NCBI GenBank assembly: GCA_944474755.1
Contig: OX104122.1
Span: forward strand, 22,407,714 to 22,471,713
Direction: 5' to 3'
Source: Limnoperna fortunei
Lineage: Eukaryota; Mollusca; Bivalvia; Mytilida; Modiolidae
DNA length: 64,000 nucleotides
The position numbers and the translations under genes were made by a program. The notes beneath the pieces were generated by a model. That model ran no database searches, had not been told where the DNA came from, and saw only the letters and a program-made list of their open reading frames with translations. Below are positions 1 through 8,861 of the stretch, in pieces. Position 1 is the stretch's first letter. Every line of letters begins with the position of its first letter.

Positions 1-561
1 AAAAAAATGGATCTTTTCTTTGTCTGAAGGTAGTTTGTCATTACAGGTTTGTCATGTACTTTTTAGAAATATTAATGATATTGATAAAAATCGTAAAAAT
101 ATTGTTCTTCTTTTAATTGCATTATATTTTAAAACTGTTTGGCTTGAAAGAAATATTAAGAAATTTGATAAAAAAACATGTGTTGCCTAACGATATTTAT
201 ATATTTTTCTTACAACAATTAAAGCTAAGAACTTTAGCGGATTTCGAAAGATTTTAATTAATTAAATTTGAAGATTTTTGGTGTTGTACTGATCTTTTTT
301 GTAAAATTATTAATGAAAAATTGGAGATTACTTTTTCTGAATTAATTTTGTAATTTATTATGATATTTTGTACAATGCACTTGTATGACAAGTACATTGT
401 AGGTCATTTACTTTTTCACCGTTTACATTTGATACATTTATATTATAATTGTTATTTCATGCTAATGTTGTACAATGTCTTATCTGTGACATATTTATTT
501 TAGTTGAATTGTACAATGTAGTTTGATATCTTGTTAATAAAGTGTTTGAAATAAAAAAAAA
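1..561 (+). mobile_element. 3' end of a Keno-like (Tx1-clade) retrotransposon: ORF2 C-terminus plus 3' UTR
   Basis: AT-rich remnant. Broken frames read like the tail of a Tx1-type ORF2 (around 101-160 a block ILLLIALYFKTVWLERN; a stop near 351), with at least one frameshift between them. The 3' UTR from about 361 (gcacttgtatgacaagt, then tgctaatgttgtacaatgt) recurs almost unchanged at 10530-10719. It ends in tttgaaataaaaaaaaa directly followed by U2 sequence. The 5' part lies outside the window. Clade is inferred from the RT and endonuclease fragments found elsewhere in the window with the same 3' UTR. Confidence 0.7.
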
Positions 562-610
562 GTATCTGTTCTTATCAGCTTAATATCTGATACGTGCCCC
601 ATGTGGGTAC
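562..610 (+). pseudogene. U2 snRNA fragment downstream of a retrotransposon insertion
   Basis: gtatctgttcttatcagc followed by ttaatatctgatacg matches the conserved U2 region from branch-point recognition to stem II. The copy starts exactly where the element's A-run ends and breaks off after stem II, joining U2 spacer by deletion. It lacks the 5' end and the Sm site, so it cannot be functional. Confidence 0.85.
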
Positions 611-1126
611 TTCGATTGCAATAAACCCCCAATAAACCAGTTCATTGCCATTGCTATTCACGTATTATCTACACAATACATGTACATGTATATATTATCA
701 GGAAGAGTAACAACGTAGGAATAAATATTGAAGAATTTATTTATAACAGTAAATTTGTTAAATGTCGGATTTCGGTAATTAAACTAAAAATTATCGCAAG
801 TTGCATGCGACGTTTTGTGTTTTGGCTAAAGGGCGATGACCATTACTGTGTACGAACAAGATCGTATTGAAAACGTATAACATATGTTGCCGCAATTCCA
901 CCACTTGCTGCTTAATTCAAGGCCGTGTCTTACATGTCTCGTCTATTTCCTGAACAGCATTCAATTGCCAGAATTGATCAACTATTGTATAATAACGTTT
1001 CAAATGTTTCCGGACGCAGATGTTCAATGGTTTCCGTCAATTTTTGCAAATATTGTTCTACTTGGTACACCTCAACCATTGTAAAAATAGAAAATTAACA
1101 CTTGTCGGACTTTTCAGTTTTTTGGT
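611..1126 (+). promoter_or_regulatory. U2 intergenic spacer and upstream promoter region
   Basis: The first part (to about 877) matches 1411-1656. The second part (878-1126) matches 2583-2807 and 27661-27929, in each case ending immediately before a U2 start. The best-conserved block is ggtacacctcaaccattg followed by taaaaatag (1064-1090, about -63 to -37), where a snRNA proximal sequence element is expected. A second block, aacacttgtcgg, lies near -30. Conservation and position support a Pol II snRNA promoter; the exact element boundaries are inferred. Confidence 0.6.
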
Positions 1127-1308
1127 ATCGCTTCTCGGCCTTTTGGCTTGGATCAAAGTGTAGTATCTGTTCTTGTCATCTTAATATCTGATACGTGCCC
1201 CATGTGTATTAAACTGATTTTTGCAACTAGGTGAGAAGTTAGGTGCTTGCACCGCTCTTGCCACTAGTTGGGCTGGTATTGCAGTACCTCCAGGATCGGC
1301 TCACTCCC
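1127..1308 (+). ncRNA. RNU2: U2 spliceosomal snRNA gene or recent pseudogene (about 182 nt)
   Basis: It begins atcgcttctcggcctttt and continues through gtgtagtatctgttctt, the part of U2 that contains the GUAGUA branch-point recognition sequence and the base of stem II. Downstream are a gatttttgcaac Sm-like site, stem III (ggtgcttgcacc) and stem IV (ctggtattgcagtacc). Oddities: gctaagatc reads gcttggatc, atcagc reads catc, and stem IIb appears shortened because gatacgtgccccatgtg jumps straight to tattaaac. The base after the Sm U-run is C instead of the usual G, also in the 27-kb copy. Identity as U2 is secure; function is doubtful because of the stem changes. Confidence 0.85.
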
Positions 1309-1654
1309 CTCTCGGGGAGAAATAATTCAAATGAAAATTAAGTGTCACCGCTCGCCTTGTCTATTTTACCAGTGGGTCTATTGTTGATGAGATAAATAAA
1401 TTATTTAATTGCAATAAACCAGTTCATTGCCATTGCTATTCACGTATTATTTACACAATACATGTACATGTATATATTATCAGGAAGAGTAACAACGTAG
1501 GAATAAATATTGAAGAATTTATTTATAACAGTAAAATGGTTACATGTCGGATTTCGGTAATTAACTAAAAATTATCGCAAGTTACACGCGACGTTTTGTT
1601 TTTGGCTAAACGGCGATGACCATTACTGTGTACGAACGAGATCGTATTGAAAAC
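1309..1654 (+). other. U2 downstream spacer
   Basis: Starts with a short hairpin (tcccctctcgggga) directly after the U2 3' end, then gaaataattcaaatgaaaattaag, which could contain the 3' box. The same order follows the U2 remnant at 27125. The remainder matches 615-877. No gene is seen. Together with the upstream spacer it gives a repeat unit of about 0.78 kb. Confidence 0.6.
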
Positions 1655-1669
1655 GTATCTGTTATTATC
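1655..1669 (+). pseudogene. U2 15-mer target remnant (gtatctgttattatc)
   Basis: One mismatch from gtatctgttcttatc, fused on the left to U2 spacer and followed at 1671 by the 5' end of a Keno-like element. This is the target duplication left at an element's 5' side. Confidence 0.75.
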
Positions 1670-1670
1670 C

Positions 1671-2582
1671 TGAGAAGTTCTAAGAAGAATATCCCGTTGG
1701 TATACAGAGATCAGTGAAAGTCGTTGTTGAAGGACCGAAAAGGTCGGGCGCTACCAGGGAGATGATTCTTATGCGGTTGGTCGCCTTTCTAGATGCCAGA
1801 CTAGCTTTGCAGTCTTTATGGAGAACAGAGCCTGGAGGGCCGTGGTTTGTAACGTTGAAAGACGAGGAAACGGCTGAAAAATTAGTAAAGAAACAGTCTT
1901 TACAAGATGATGAACTGTTACTGACATTTTTTCCGTGTAACAATCGGCGGGTTGCACTCAGGGTACATTGGTTACCGCTCTGGCTTGACAGTCATGAGAT
2001 CGGGGCTTTTTTCCAACAGTACGGAAAAGTAATCAGAATCTCGAAAGAAACCATGTATAGTCCCTCGGCAAAGGAAAGCTTGGGGACTTGTGTACGTAGA
2101 ATCGAAATGGATATTAGAGAAGGCGTTCAACACGACATACCTTATCGGACACGTATTGTAAATAGGCAGTGTCTTGTAACTTTGCAAGGAAAACCTCCGC
2201 TCTGCTTGAAATGTGGAGAACTAGGGCACGTCAGGGCCCATTGCCAGAAAGAGACCTTAAGAAATTACGCTGCTGCGGTTCAGAGGAATGTCCCTTTAGT
2301 AGAAAACATCGCAGAATCGTCTGAAACTACGGAGGTCTCAACGCCACCCGAGACCCCCGATCATGTTGAAGATGTTTCAGTATCAGGAGCAGTGAGTTTG
2401 GAGGTCCAAACGGTACCAGATACACAGAAATCTACTGATGTAGTGACAAACAGACCGCAAGACAAGCGCGGGGCTGTTACTGAGGGGGTCGAAAGTATGG
2501 AGGAAACAGATCAAGATGATGAGAGTGAAGATGATAAGAAAAAAGAGATCTACCAAGAAACTATGGACACAAATTAAGGAGC
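1671..2582 (+). mobile_element. Keno-like element, lineage 1: 5' end and ORF1 only
   Basis: The 5' end (tctaagaagaatatccc) recurs at 10735, 28030 and 28760. The copy stops just after the ORF1 stop codon and continues directly into U2 spacer at 2583, so ORF2 and the 3' UTR are deleted. It stands between U2-derived sequences on both sides. Confidence 0.75.
1684..2577 (+). pseudogene. Keno-like ORF1 (RRM-like plus CCHC knuckle), open frame without ATG
   Basis: This is the nucleic-acid chaperone/RNP protein of a Tx1-clade LINE. An uninterrupted frame runs to TAA at 2575, but the expected ATG is missing; the first candidate start is a GTG at 1714. Counting from there, an RRM-like segment includes WFVTLKDEETAEKLVKK (44-60), then RVHWLPLWL (83-91) and QQYGKVIRI (101-109), and a zinc knuckle C-X2-C-X4-H-X4-C lies at 164-177 (CLKCGELGHVRAHC). 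The C-terminus is Asp/Glu/Lys rich. The same architecture is seen in at least five broken copies here. ORF2 is not attached. The frame is preserved well enough to serve as the lineage-1 reference. Confidence 0.75.
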
Positions 2583-2807
2583 ACTTTGTGCTTCATTCAC
2601 AACCGTGTCTTACATGTCTGTTCCATTTCCTGAACAGCACTCAATTGCCAGAATTGATCAACTACTGTATTATAACGTTTCAAATGTTTCCGGACGCAGG
2701 TGTTCAATGATTTCCGTCAATTTTTGCAAATATTGGTCTATTTGGTACACCTCAACCATTGTAAAAATAGAAAATCAACACTTGTATGACTTTAAAGTTT
2801 TTTTGGT
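2583..2807 (+). promoter_or_regulatory. U2 upstream spacer/promoter, second copy
   Basis: Matches 890-1126, including ggtacacctcaaccattg at 2744 (about -64 from the U2 start at 2808), taaaaatag and aacacttgt. No coding sequence. Confidence 0.6.
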
Positions 2808-2876
2808 ATCGCTTCTCGGCCTTTTGGCTAAGATCAAAGTGTAGTATCTGTTCTTATCAGCTTAATATCTGATACG
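2808..2876 (+). pseudogene. U2 snRNA 5' part (stem I to stem IIa), truncated by insertion
   Basis: The best-preserved 5' end in the window: atcgcttctcggcctttt, ggctaagatcaaagtg, tagtatctgttcttatcagc, to gatacg. It is cut there by a retrotransposon tail. The promoter is present, but the RNA would lack the Sm site and stems III and IV. Confidence 0.9.
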
Positions 2877-2911
2877 TTTGAAATAAAAAAAAAAAAGTAT
2901 CTGTTCTTATC
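2877..2911 (+). mobile_element. 20-nt element 3' tail plus U2 15-mer
   Basis: tttgaaataaaaaaaaaaaa is the terminal 20 nt of the Keno-like 3' end, an extreme 5' truncation. It is followed by gtatctgttcttatc (2897-2911) and then immediately by the 5' end of another element. The U2 stretch is therefore present both before and after the tail, as in a target-site duplication. Confidence 0.8.
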
Positions 2912-2919
2912 TTTGTGAA

Positions 2920-3617
2920 ATGGAAGCGTATGATGTTAATACCATCAGTAGAACTTTAAGGATGAGGTTTCAGGGACCTAGTGGACTCTAACCAGAGGAT
3001 CGGTTATCGAAGAAATTAAGAACATGGTGGACGTAAGGAAGGTAGAAGCCATCTACCAGTGCAATGACGGCCCGGACTGGTATGTTACATTCGAGAACAA
3101 AGACGTGGTGGACCTTTTTGGGCAATGTTGTGGTTCGCAAGGGATCGTATGGGATGAAAGTTACCATGGAACGCATTGACAAAAGAAGGATATAGCTTAG
3201 GGTGCACTGGTTTCCAGTGCACATGAAGATAGAGCTAATAGACTCCTTTTTTCATTCCTATGGAGAACCGGTATGTTCTAAATATGAGACAACCACAGGA
3301 GAACATTAAAATGAAGACGGGAACAATTAGCGTCGAAATAGACTCAACGCAACAACAGTTTGACAGTATACGGTACCGTGCTACAATATATGGACGGAGA
3401 GTTTTAATAACAGTACTGGGAAGGCCACTTGTGTGCCTAAAGTGCAGTGAAAGCGGCCATTTTAGGTCGAATTTTCCTAAGACACAACCGAGTTCGTATG
3501 CTGCAGTGGTGGCGACAGAGGAGAGTAATGGGCCCCGCGCAAGACAGGCGCGCGAGGGGGCAAAGAATGAAGAGAATATGGGCCTTGCGCAAGACAAGCG
3601 CGCAAGGGGGCAGGAGG
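2920..3617 (+). pseudogene. Lineage-2 Keno-like ORF1, frameshifted and interrupted
   Basis: ATG at 2920 opens MEAYDVNTISRTLRMRF, and the homologous start at 28078 reads MADQYDRELMSRTI. In shifted frames follow WYVTFENKDVVDLF, RVHWFPVHMKIELIDSFF and, near 3320, KTGTISVEIDS. A zinc knuckle CLKCSESGHFRSNF around 3435-3480 has lost its last Cys (TGT to TTT-like change). The acidic C-terminal end reappears beyond the inserted LINE as PDSEDEEGEKTTKMKKRR (about 9808-9865), ending near 9891. Role by family: RNA-binding ORF1 protein. It is dead through frameshifts, the knuckle change and the insertion. Confidence 0.65.
3606..3617. repeat. 12-bp target-site duplication, left copy (right copy 9753-9764)
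   Basis: gggggcaggagg occurs immediately before the (ttga)n tail and again immediately after the 5' end of the LINE. Removing the LINE and one copy restores a continuous Keno-like ORF1 region, so this marks a clean target-primed insertion. Confidence 0.9.
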
Positions 3618-3837
3618 ATTGATTGATTGATTGATGTTTAACGTCCAGCAAGCAATATTTCAGCTATATTCAGGACGTGAACAATTTTATAAATTGATAT
3701 CGTTCAGAAGTTAGAAGCAACCCTGTTGAATTATAATAAAACTGAAATCTCACACTATAGTATGAGAGTATATACAATAAAAAACATGACTAAAATGATA
3801 AAATATGAAACAATAGCATATTTATGGTATTAGATGA
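3618..3837 (-). other. 3' UTR and (tcaa)n tail of LINE copy A
   Basis: On the minus strand the element ends ...tcctgaatatagctgaaa-tattgcttgctggacgtt-aaac followed by tcaatcaatcaatcaat. This terminal motif is shared with all LINE copies here, with the 0.5-kb non-autonomous elements and, in modified form, with the V-SINE tails. It is the likely RT recognition end. Confidence 0.75.
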
Positions 3838-6800
3838 TTATATTTTATTGTATAAATTAATCTCCTTTAAGAACTGTAGAATTTTGTCGCCAGCGACAGT
3901 TGTAAACAAATTAAAATAAGAATCCACAGTATAAAAACGTTCCCGAATGTGGGCCACGTCAACACAGTCCAACAAGACATGCTTGATTGTATACGGACTG
4001 TTACATGGCACACACTCGGGTCGTGGTTCACCATTTAAAATATAATTATGGGTCGTCTTGGTATGGCCAAGACGACACCGTGTTAAAACTACTTGGTCTC
4101 TACGACATGTAAAAGTGTTAAAATTTGTATGGCGAATTAGTGGTTGGATCTCATGAAGTTTATTATGAACTTCGAGATCCCAACCAATCTGCCACAAATT
4201 ATAAATATATTTTAAAATAAAAGACTTAAAATCAGTAAAAGGTAGTTTACAGTTGATGATGTCATTATTTAAGGCTTTCCTAGCTTCCCTGTCCACGACT
4301 GTGTTTCCATGGATTCCCACATGACTGGGAATCCAGAAAAACACAACAACTTTACCCAAAGTTGTTAAGGACCTGTAAATTTGAATAATTTTTAAAATAA
4401 ATGGATTTTTAACTTTGTTATTTTCAATGGCAAGAAGGCACGATAAAGAATCGGAGCAGACAAGAAATTTATCCTCCACTGACGAGGCAACAATTTTTAG
4501 TGCAAGAAGAATGGCTTGGGCTTCTGCACTAAATATGGAAGAAGCAGAAGGAAGACGGCGAGTTTCAACTCGCTCTCCGAAGACAGCGGCTGAAGCGACT
4601 TTATCACCGTCCTTCGATCCATCCGTATAAATTGAGCTGTGATCAACAAAGCAAGATTTAATCTCTGCAAAATGTTGCTGAATAATCAAGGGGTTTGTGT
4701 CAGATTTTTTATATTTTCGCAAATCATAAATAAATACTGGTTTAGGATTTAACCATGGAGGATTGTGAGGAATTTCAGTTGGGGCAATTTCATCTATACA
4801 GATACCAGAATTTTCCAAATGAGATGCAATTCTTAGGCCAAAAGGTTTAATTTTGTTTGGATGATTATCAAAAATTTGTTTACAAAACGGTTTGAAAACA
4901 CAGTCATGAGCAGGGTTGGTAGGATAAGCCTTAAGTTTTGTTGCATACTGCAAACCGAGCTTAATTCTTCTTTGATACAAAGAAGGCTCGTTTGCTTCTA
5001 CATATAAACTATTAACAGGTGTGGTTCTAAAAGCTCCAAGACATAGTCGCAATCCTTGATGGTGAACGGTATCAAGGATTTTGACATATGACTTGCGAGC
5101 TGAACCATAAATAAAACAACCATAATCTAATTTCGATCGAACCAGCGATCTATATAGATTCAATAATGTGTCGCGGTCCGCACCCCAGTCAGTGCTGGAT
5201 ACGACTTTTAAAATATCAAGGGCTTTAAGGCACTTAGATTTCAACATTTTGATATGGGGAAGAAAGGTGAGTTTAGAGTCAAATATCAAACCAAGAAAAG
5301 TAGTTTCTTTCACAATTTTAATAGGGTTGTTATACAATGTAAGTTCGGGATCAGGATGCATTTTTCTCTTGTTACAAAAATGCATACCGACAGTTTTGGA
5401 AGTGGAAAATTTAAAGCCATTTTCCATTGCCCATTTCTCTATTCTATGTAAACATAACTGTAGTTGACGCTCAATATTGTTCATGTTTTTTCCCCGATAG
5501 CAAATGAGGAAATCGTCAACATAGAGAGAACCGTCAATATTGTCTTTCAAGACTTGAGCCAGACTATTAATTTTAATACTAAATAAAGTTACTGATAAAA
5601 TGCTGCCTTGAGGGACACCCATTTCTTGTTCAAATGGGTCCGATAATGTGGAATTTACCCGGACTTTAAATTCTCTGTTAGATAAAAAGTTTGAAATAAA
5701 GGTAGGAAGTCGACCTTTCAACCCCATATCAAAAAGATCTTTTAAAATACCATATTTCCATGTTGTGTCATATGCTTTTTCTAAATCGAAAAAGATAGAC
5801 ACAACATGTTCATTTTTGGCAAAGGCGTTTCGAATAAAAGTTTCAAAACGTACCAAATGGTCCATGGTACTTCGTCCTTGTCGGAATCCACACTGTATAT
5901 TTGATAGAAGGTTATTGGATTCAAGAAACCAGACAAGGCGATCATTAATCATCCGTTCCATGGTCTTACAGACGCAACTTGTAAGGGCTATAGGCCGATA
6001 GTTCGACGCTTCTGAGTGATCCTTACCTGGTTTTGGAATAGGTACAACGGTAGCCATTTTCCAAATAGAAGGTAAGTCACCCGTTTCCCAAATACTGTTA
6101 AGAAGATTTAAAAGACATTGCAAAGAAGACTGTGGGAGATGTTTAAGAAGTTGATAGTGTATTTCATCTGGGCCACATGCTGTATCGTGTGATTTGTTTA
6201 GAGAAATTTTGAGTTCTTCCAAAGAAAAAGGTGTATTGTAATCTTCTAAATTTTTTGACTGGAAATTAAGTTTTGATTTTTCTTTTTGAGTTTTGATGCG
6301 CTGAAAATCGCGATGATAATTTTCAGCGGACGAGTGTTTTGCAAATGTTTCGGCCAATTTGTTAGATATATCTGTCTCTGATGTTAACAAGTCTTGTCCA
6401 TCCTTTAAATGATGGACATTAGTTTTACCGTTCTTACCTTTAATTTTACGAATCATGTTCCAAATTTTATTCATAGGGGTATGGTTATTTAGTTTAGAAA
6501 CAAAGTTACGCCAAGAAGTGCGTCGTCTTTGTTTCGTTACCCTCCGAGCTTTCGCTCGAAAAATTCGGAAGTGGTTAAGGTTATTTTGAGTTGGGTGTTT
6601 ATTAAAGCGTCGTTCGGCTTTTTTCCGGTCTTTAATAGCGTCCTCGCAGCTGTCATCGAACCATGGTTTACTAGGATGTTTTGGATTTGTCGAGGTCTTA
6701 GGAATTGTTTCATCGGCAATTGAAATAAGTGTTTCATTGAATTTTAAAATTGGATCAGAAATAGCTTTAAAAGTATCCGAGTTAAGTCGCTCTATACAGA

Positions 6801-7518
6801 GTTGTTCAAATAGAGGCCAATTGGCCTTGCCAAATTTATACCTAGCGACTCGTTCTGTGTTTGACGAGTGTAAAGATTGCAAGATAATGGGAAAGTGATC
6901 ACTGCCACAGAGATCGTCATGGACTTTCCATGAGAAATCGGGCAACAAAGACGGATCTGCTATTGTTAGATCAATAGCCGAGTATGATCCATTCCCAGGA
7001 TGTAAATATGTATTAGTTCCATCATTAAAAATGCACAGATCTTCCTGATTCATTAAGCTTTCAATAATTTTACCTTTATCGCTTATTGTGTTACTGCCCC
7101 ATAAAGGGTTATGTCCGTTGAAGTCCCCAAGTAATATGTAAGGGGCTGGAAGCTGATCAGTAAGATGTTTCAACTGATTTAAATTTAATGAAGAATTTGG
7201 AGGGATATACACAGAGCATAAAGTAATTGTTTTGTCTAAAGAAATTCTAACAGCAACCGCCTGAAGATCAGTGTTGAGATCTACAGGGCTATGTAGAACT
7301 TGGTCTTTTACAAGAATGGTAGAGCCACCAGCAGCTCTATCGTTCTCGTCTACATATGTGCTGTATATAGAGTAGTTTTTTAAGGATATGTTATCACTTC
7401 GTTTTAGGTGGGATTCTTGAAGGCAAAATGCAACAGGAAGAAAGGCTTGAACTAATAAAGTAATTTCAAGAAAATTAATCTTAAGACCTCGACAATTCCA
7501 TTGTATTATTGTACCCAT
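3838..7518 (-). CDS. LINE ORF2: AP-like endonuclease, reverse transcriptase, RNase H
   Basis: A 1226-residue polyprotein for target-primed reverse transcription. Endonuclease (about 1-215): N8 (IIQWN), E35 (QESHL), D132/N134 (LGDFNGHN), D183 (SAIDLT), D207/H208 (SDHFP). RT (about 485-745): NYRPIALTS, QCGFRQGRST, FFDLEKAYD (577-584), GVPQGS, YVDD (666-669). RNase H: D965 (YTDGSKDGD), E999 (SAEAQ), D1023 (CSDS), D1076 (GNTVVD). The C-terminal C-X2-C-X7-H-X4-C is at 1169-1185. All catalytic positions are present. The start ATG overlaps the ORF1 stop as TAATG, which points to termination-reinitiation as known for SART1-type elements. The family assignment is firm; the clade label I/Nimb is inference. 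Confidence 0.92.
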   Translation of the reverse strand: MGTIIQWNCRGLKINFLEITLLVQAFLPVAFCLQESHLKRSDNISLKNYSIYSTYVDENDRAAGGSTILVKDQVLHSPVDLNTDLQAVAVRISLDKTITLCSVYIPPNSSLNLNQLKHLTDQLPAPYILLGDFNGHNPLWGSNTISDKGKIIESLMNQEDLCIFNDGTNTYLHPGNGSYSAIDLTIADPSLLPDFSWKVHDDLCGSDHFPIILQSLHSSNTERVARYKFGKANWPLFEQLCIERLNSDTFKAISDPILKFNETLISIADETIPKTSTNPKHPSKPWFDDSCEDAIKDRKKAERRFNKHPTQNNLNHFRIFRAKARRVTKQRRRTSWRNFVSKLNNHTPMNKIWNMIRKIKGKNGKTNVHHLKDGQDLLTSETDISNKLAETFAKHSSAENYHRDFQRIKTQKEKSKLNFQSKNLEDYNTPFSLEELKISLNKSHDTACGPDEIHYQLLKHLPQSSLQCLLNLLNSIWETGDLPSIWKMATVVPIPKPGKDHSEASNYRPIALTSCVCKTMERMINDRLVWFLESNNLLSNIQCGFRQGRSTMDHLVRFETFIRNAFAKNEHVVSIFFDLEKAYDTTWKYGILKDLFDMGLKGRLPTFISNFLSNREFKVRVNSTLSDPFEQEMGVPQGSILSVTLFSIKINSLAQVLKDNIDGSLYVDDFLICYRGKNMNNIERQLQLCLHRIEKWAMENGFKFSTSKTVGMHFCNKRKMHPDPELTLYNNPIKIVKETTFLGLIFDSKLTFLPHIKMLKSKCLKALDILKVVSSTDWGADRDTLLNLYRSLVRSKLDYGCFIYGSARKSYVKILDTVHHQGLRLCLGAFRTTPVNSLYVEANEPSLYQRRIKLGLQYATKLKAYPTNPAHDCVFKPFCKQIFDNHPNKIKPFGLRIASHLENSGICIDEIAPTEIPHNPPWLNPKPVFIYDLRKYKKSDTNPLIIQQHFAEIKSCFVDHSSIYTDGSKDGDKVASAAVFGERVETRRLPSASSIFSAEAQAILLALKIVASSVEDKFLVCSDSLSCLLAIENNKVKNPFILKIIQIYRSLTTLGKVVVFFWIPSHVGIHGNTVVDREARKALNNDIINCKLPFTDFKSFILKYIYNLWQIGWDLEVHNKLHEIQPLIRHTNFNTFTCRRDQVVLTRCRLGHTKTTHNYILNGEPRPECVPCNSPYTIKHVLLDCVDVAHIRERFYTVDSYFNLFTTVAGDKILQFLKEINLYNKI

Positions 7519-8861
7519 TATGGTCTGCGAATAGGGGAATAGTTGACAGTTTTTTTGGGGCTATTCCGCCGGTTTCTGCTGGGGGATCTACTTTTAGATC
7601 CAGTATCTGGGGGTAGTGTATCCATGGGATCGCCCCAGATAGTAGTGTCTAGATGATCTAGACTTCCAAACCTGTTGTGGACCTTTATCGGATCCCTCAG
7701 CAGTTTTGGAGTACGATCTCCTTTCTGATTTGAGTTTTTATTAGAGTTAGAAGAATTTAAATTGGAGTTGACATTTTTTGAATTTTTTTTTTGGCTACTT
7801 GAAGAATTGGTTGAGGATTGAGAGGGTACTGAAGACGTAGCAGTTTGAGAGGGTGCTGAAGACGCAGGAGTTTGTGAAGATGAAGATTTTCGTGAAGATG
7901 TAATTATTTTGTCTGTTGTTGTAACTGCTAATTTTGAAGGTTCCTGTTTGTCAATAGGCCAGGTGATGATTGTCTGCGTTTCAACTGAAGTGAGAACGCG
8001 TTTGGCAACACTGGCGTATGACGTTGATGCAGGAGACGAGGGATTATTCGTTGTATTATACAGACGACGAGCCTCAGGGTAAGAGATGTTTTTTTCAGTT
8101 TTAATTTTTTGAATTTCTTTTTCCTTTTTAAAATGCTGACAGTCCTTAGATGAGGACATGTGGGCTTCACCACAATTAGCACACTTTGGAGTTTTAGTGC
8201 AGGTGAAGCCCTCATGTCCTTCCTCTGCACACTTGAAACAAATCTGGTGACCTCTGCACTGTCCTTTTCCGTGGCCGAACTTTTGACACTTAAAGCAGCG
8301 CACAGGGTTGGAGATGTATGCGCTGACTTTAGCTTTGTACAGACCAATCTTGATGGATTCGGGGACAGTAGGTGTGTTGAAATTTAACAGAAAGGTGTTC
8401 AGTTTTACCTGAACACCCTGTCTGTTAGCAATAAATCTTTTAACTTTTGTAACACCCTGAGGCTCTAGTTCTGAACAGATTTCATCGTCCGATAATTCCG
8501 AGAGATCTTCTCCTCGGTAACGAATAATCCCTTGACTCGAGTTTAGAGTTCTGTGGGGAGAGCTAGATATTTCTAAGTCAACAATTTTTGAAAGTTTTAA
8601 TAAATTGGTAGACTGGTGTTTTCTATTACATTCAATAAGGAGGGAACCGGATTTCATTTTTGTGACGTTTTTAACGTCTCCTGCACACCCTTTAATAGCT
8701 TTTTCAATAATGAAAGGAGATACTTTTGCCAAAGGTTTAGTTGGGTCTTTGCTAGATAAAACAATAAATTTAGGCCAATTTTCTTCAGCAACCAATTCTT
8801 CAAGAGGAAAGTCATTTTTTCTTTTTTTTGTACCATTTTTTATTTGAATTTCTGAAGCCAT
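7518..8861 (-). CDS. LINE ORF1: gag-like protein with three zinc knuckles
   Basis: 447 residues. I chose the ATG at 8861 (MASEIQIKNG) because the same MAS/MAT start begins ORF1 at 51499, 61338 and 62461, whereas the in-frame extension to 9110 is not kept in frame in those copies. An N-terminal basic stretch (TKKRKND) is followed by an RRM-like region (about 30-185), then knuckles C189-C192-H197-C202, C208-C211-H216-C221 and a short third one, C227-C230-H234-C241. A Ser/Thr/Asn-rich tail ends in an Arg/Ser segment near SRSPSRNRRNSPKK. Its role is binding element RNA in the RNP. The stop overlaps the ORF2 start by one nucleotide. Confidence 0.88.
   Translation of the reverse strand: MASEIQIKNGTKKRKNDFPLEELVAEENWPKFIVLSSKDPTKPLAKVSPFIIEKAIKGCAGDVKNVTKMKSGSLLIECNRKHQSTNLLKLSKIVDLEISSSPHRTLNSSQGIIRYRGEDLSELSDDEICSELEPQGVTKVKRFIANRQGVQVKLNTFLLNFNTPTVPESIKIGLYKAKVSAYISNPVRCFKCQKFGHGKGQCRGHQICFKCAEEGHEGFTCTKTPKCANCGEAHMSSSKDCQHFKKEKEIQKIKTEKNISYPEARRLYNTTNNPSSPASTSYASVAKRVLTSVETQTIITWPIDKQEPSKLAVTTTDKIITSSRKSSSSQTPASSAPSQTATSSVPSQSSTNSSSSQKKNSKNVNSNLNSSNSNKNSNQKGDRTPKLLRDPIKVHNRFGSLDHLDTTIWGDPMDTLPPDTGSKSRSPSRNRRNSPKKTVNYSPIRRP

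Larger units (their letters stand above)
2912..3617 (+). mobile_element. Keno-like element, lineage 2: 5' part (continues at 9765)
   Basis: Starts directly after the U2 15-mer. It carries a degenerate ORF1 and is interrupted in that ORF by the full-length LINE at 3618-9752. The two halves rejoin across a 12-bp target duplication (gggggcaggagg) and end at 10719 in the standard 3' end followed by gtatcagttcttatc. Confidence 0.8.

Noticed and set aside
4415..4630. Plus-strand 71-codon frame (MLFSMARRHDKESEQT), repeated at 14392, 15756 and complementary in the plus-strand copies
   Set aside because: Antisense shadow of the RNase H region of LINE ORF2; its conservation follows from the repeat.
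7928..8347. Minus-strand 139-codon frame overlapping ORF1, also at 62981-63400
   Set aside because: Alternative frame of the zinc-knuckle region; conserved only because the DNA is repeated, no independent motif.
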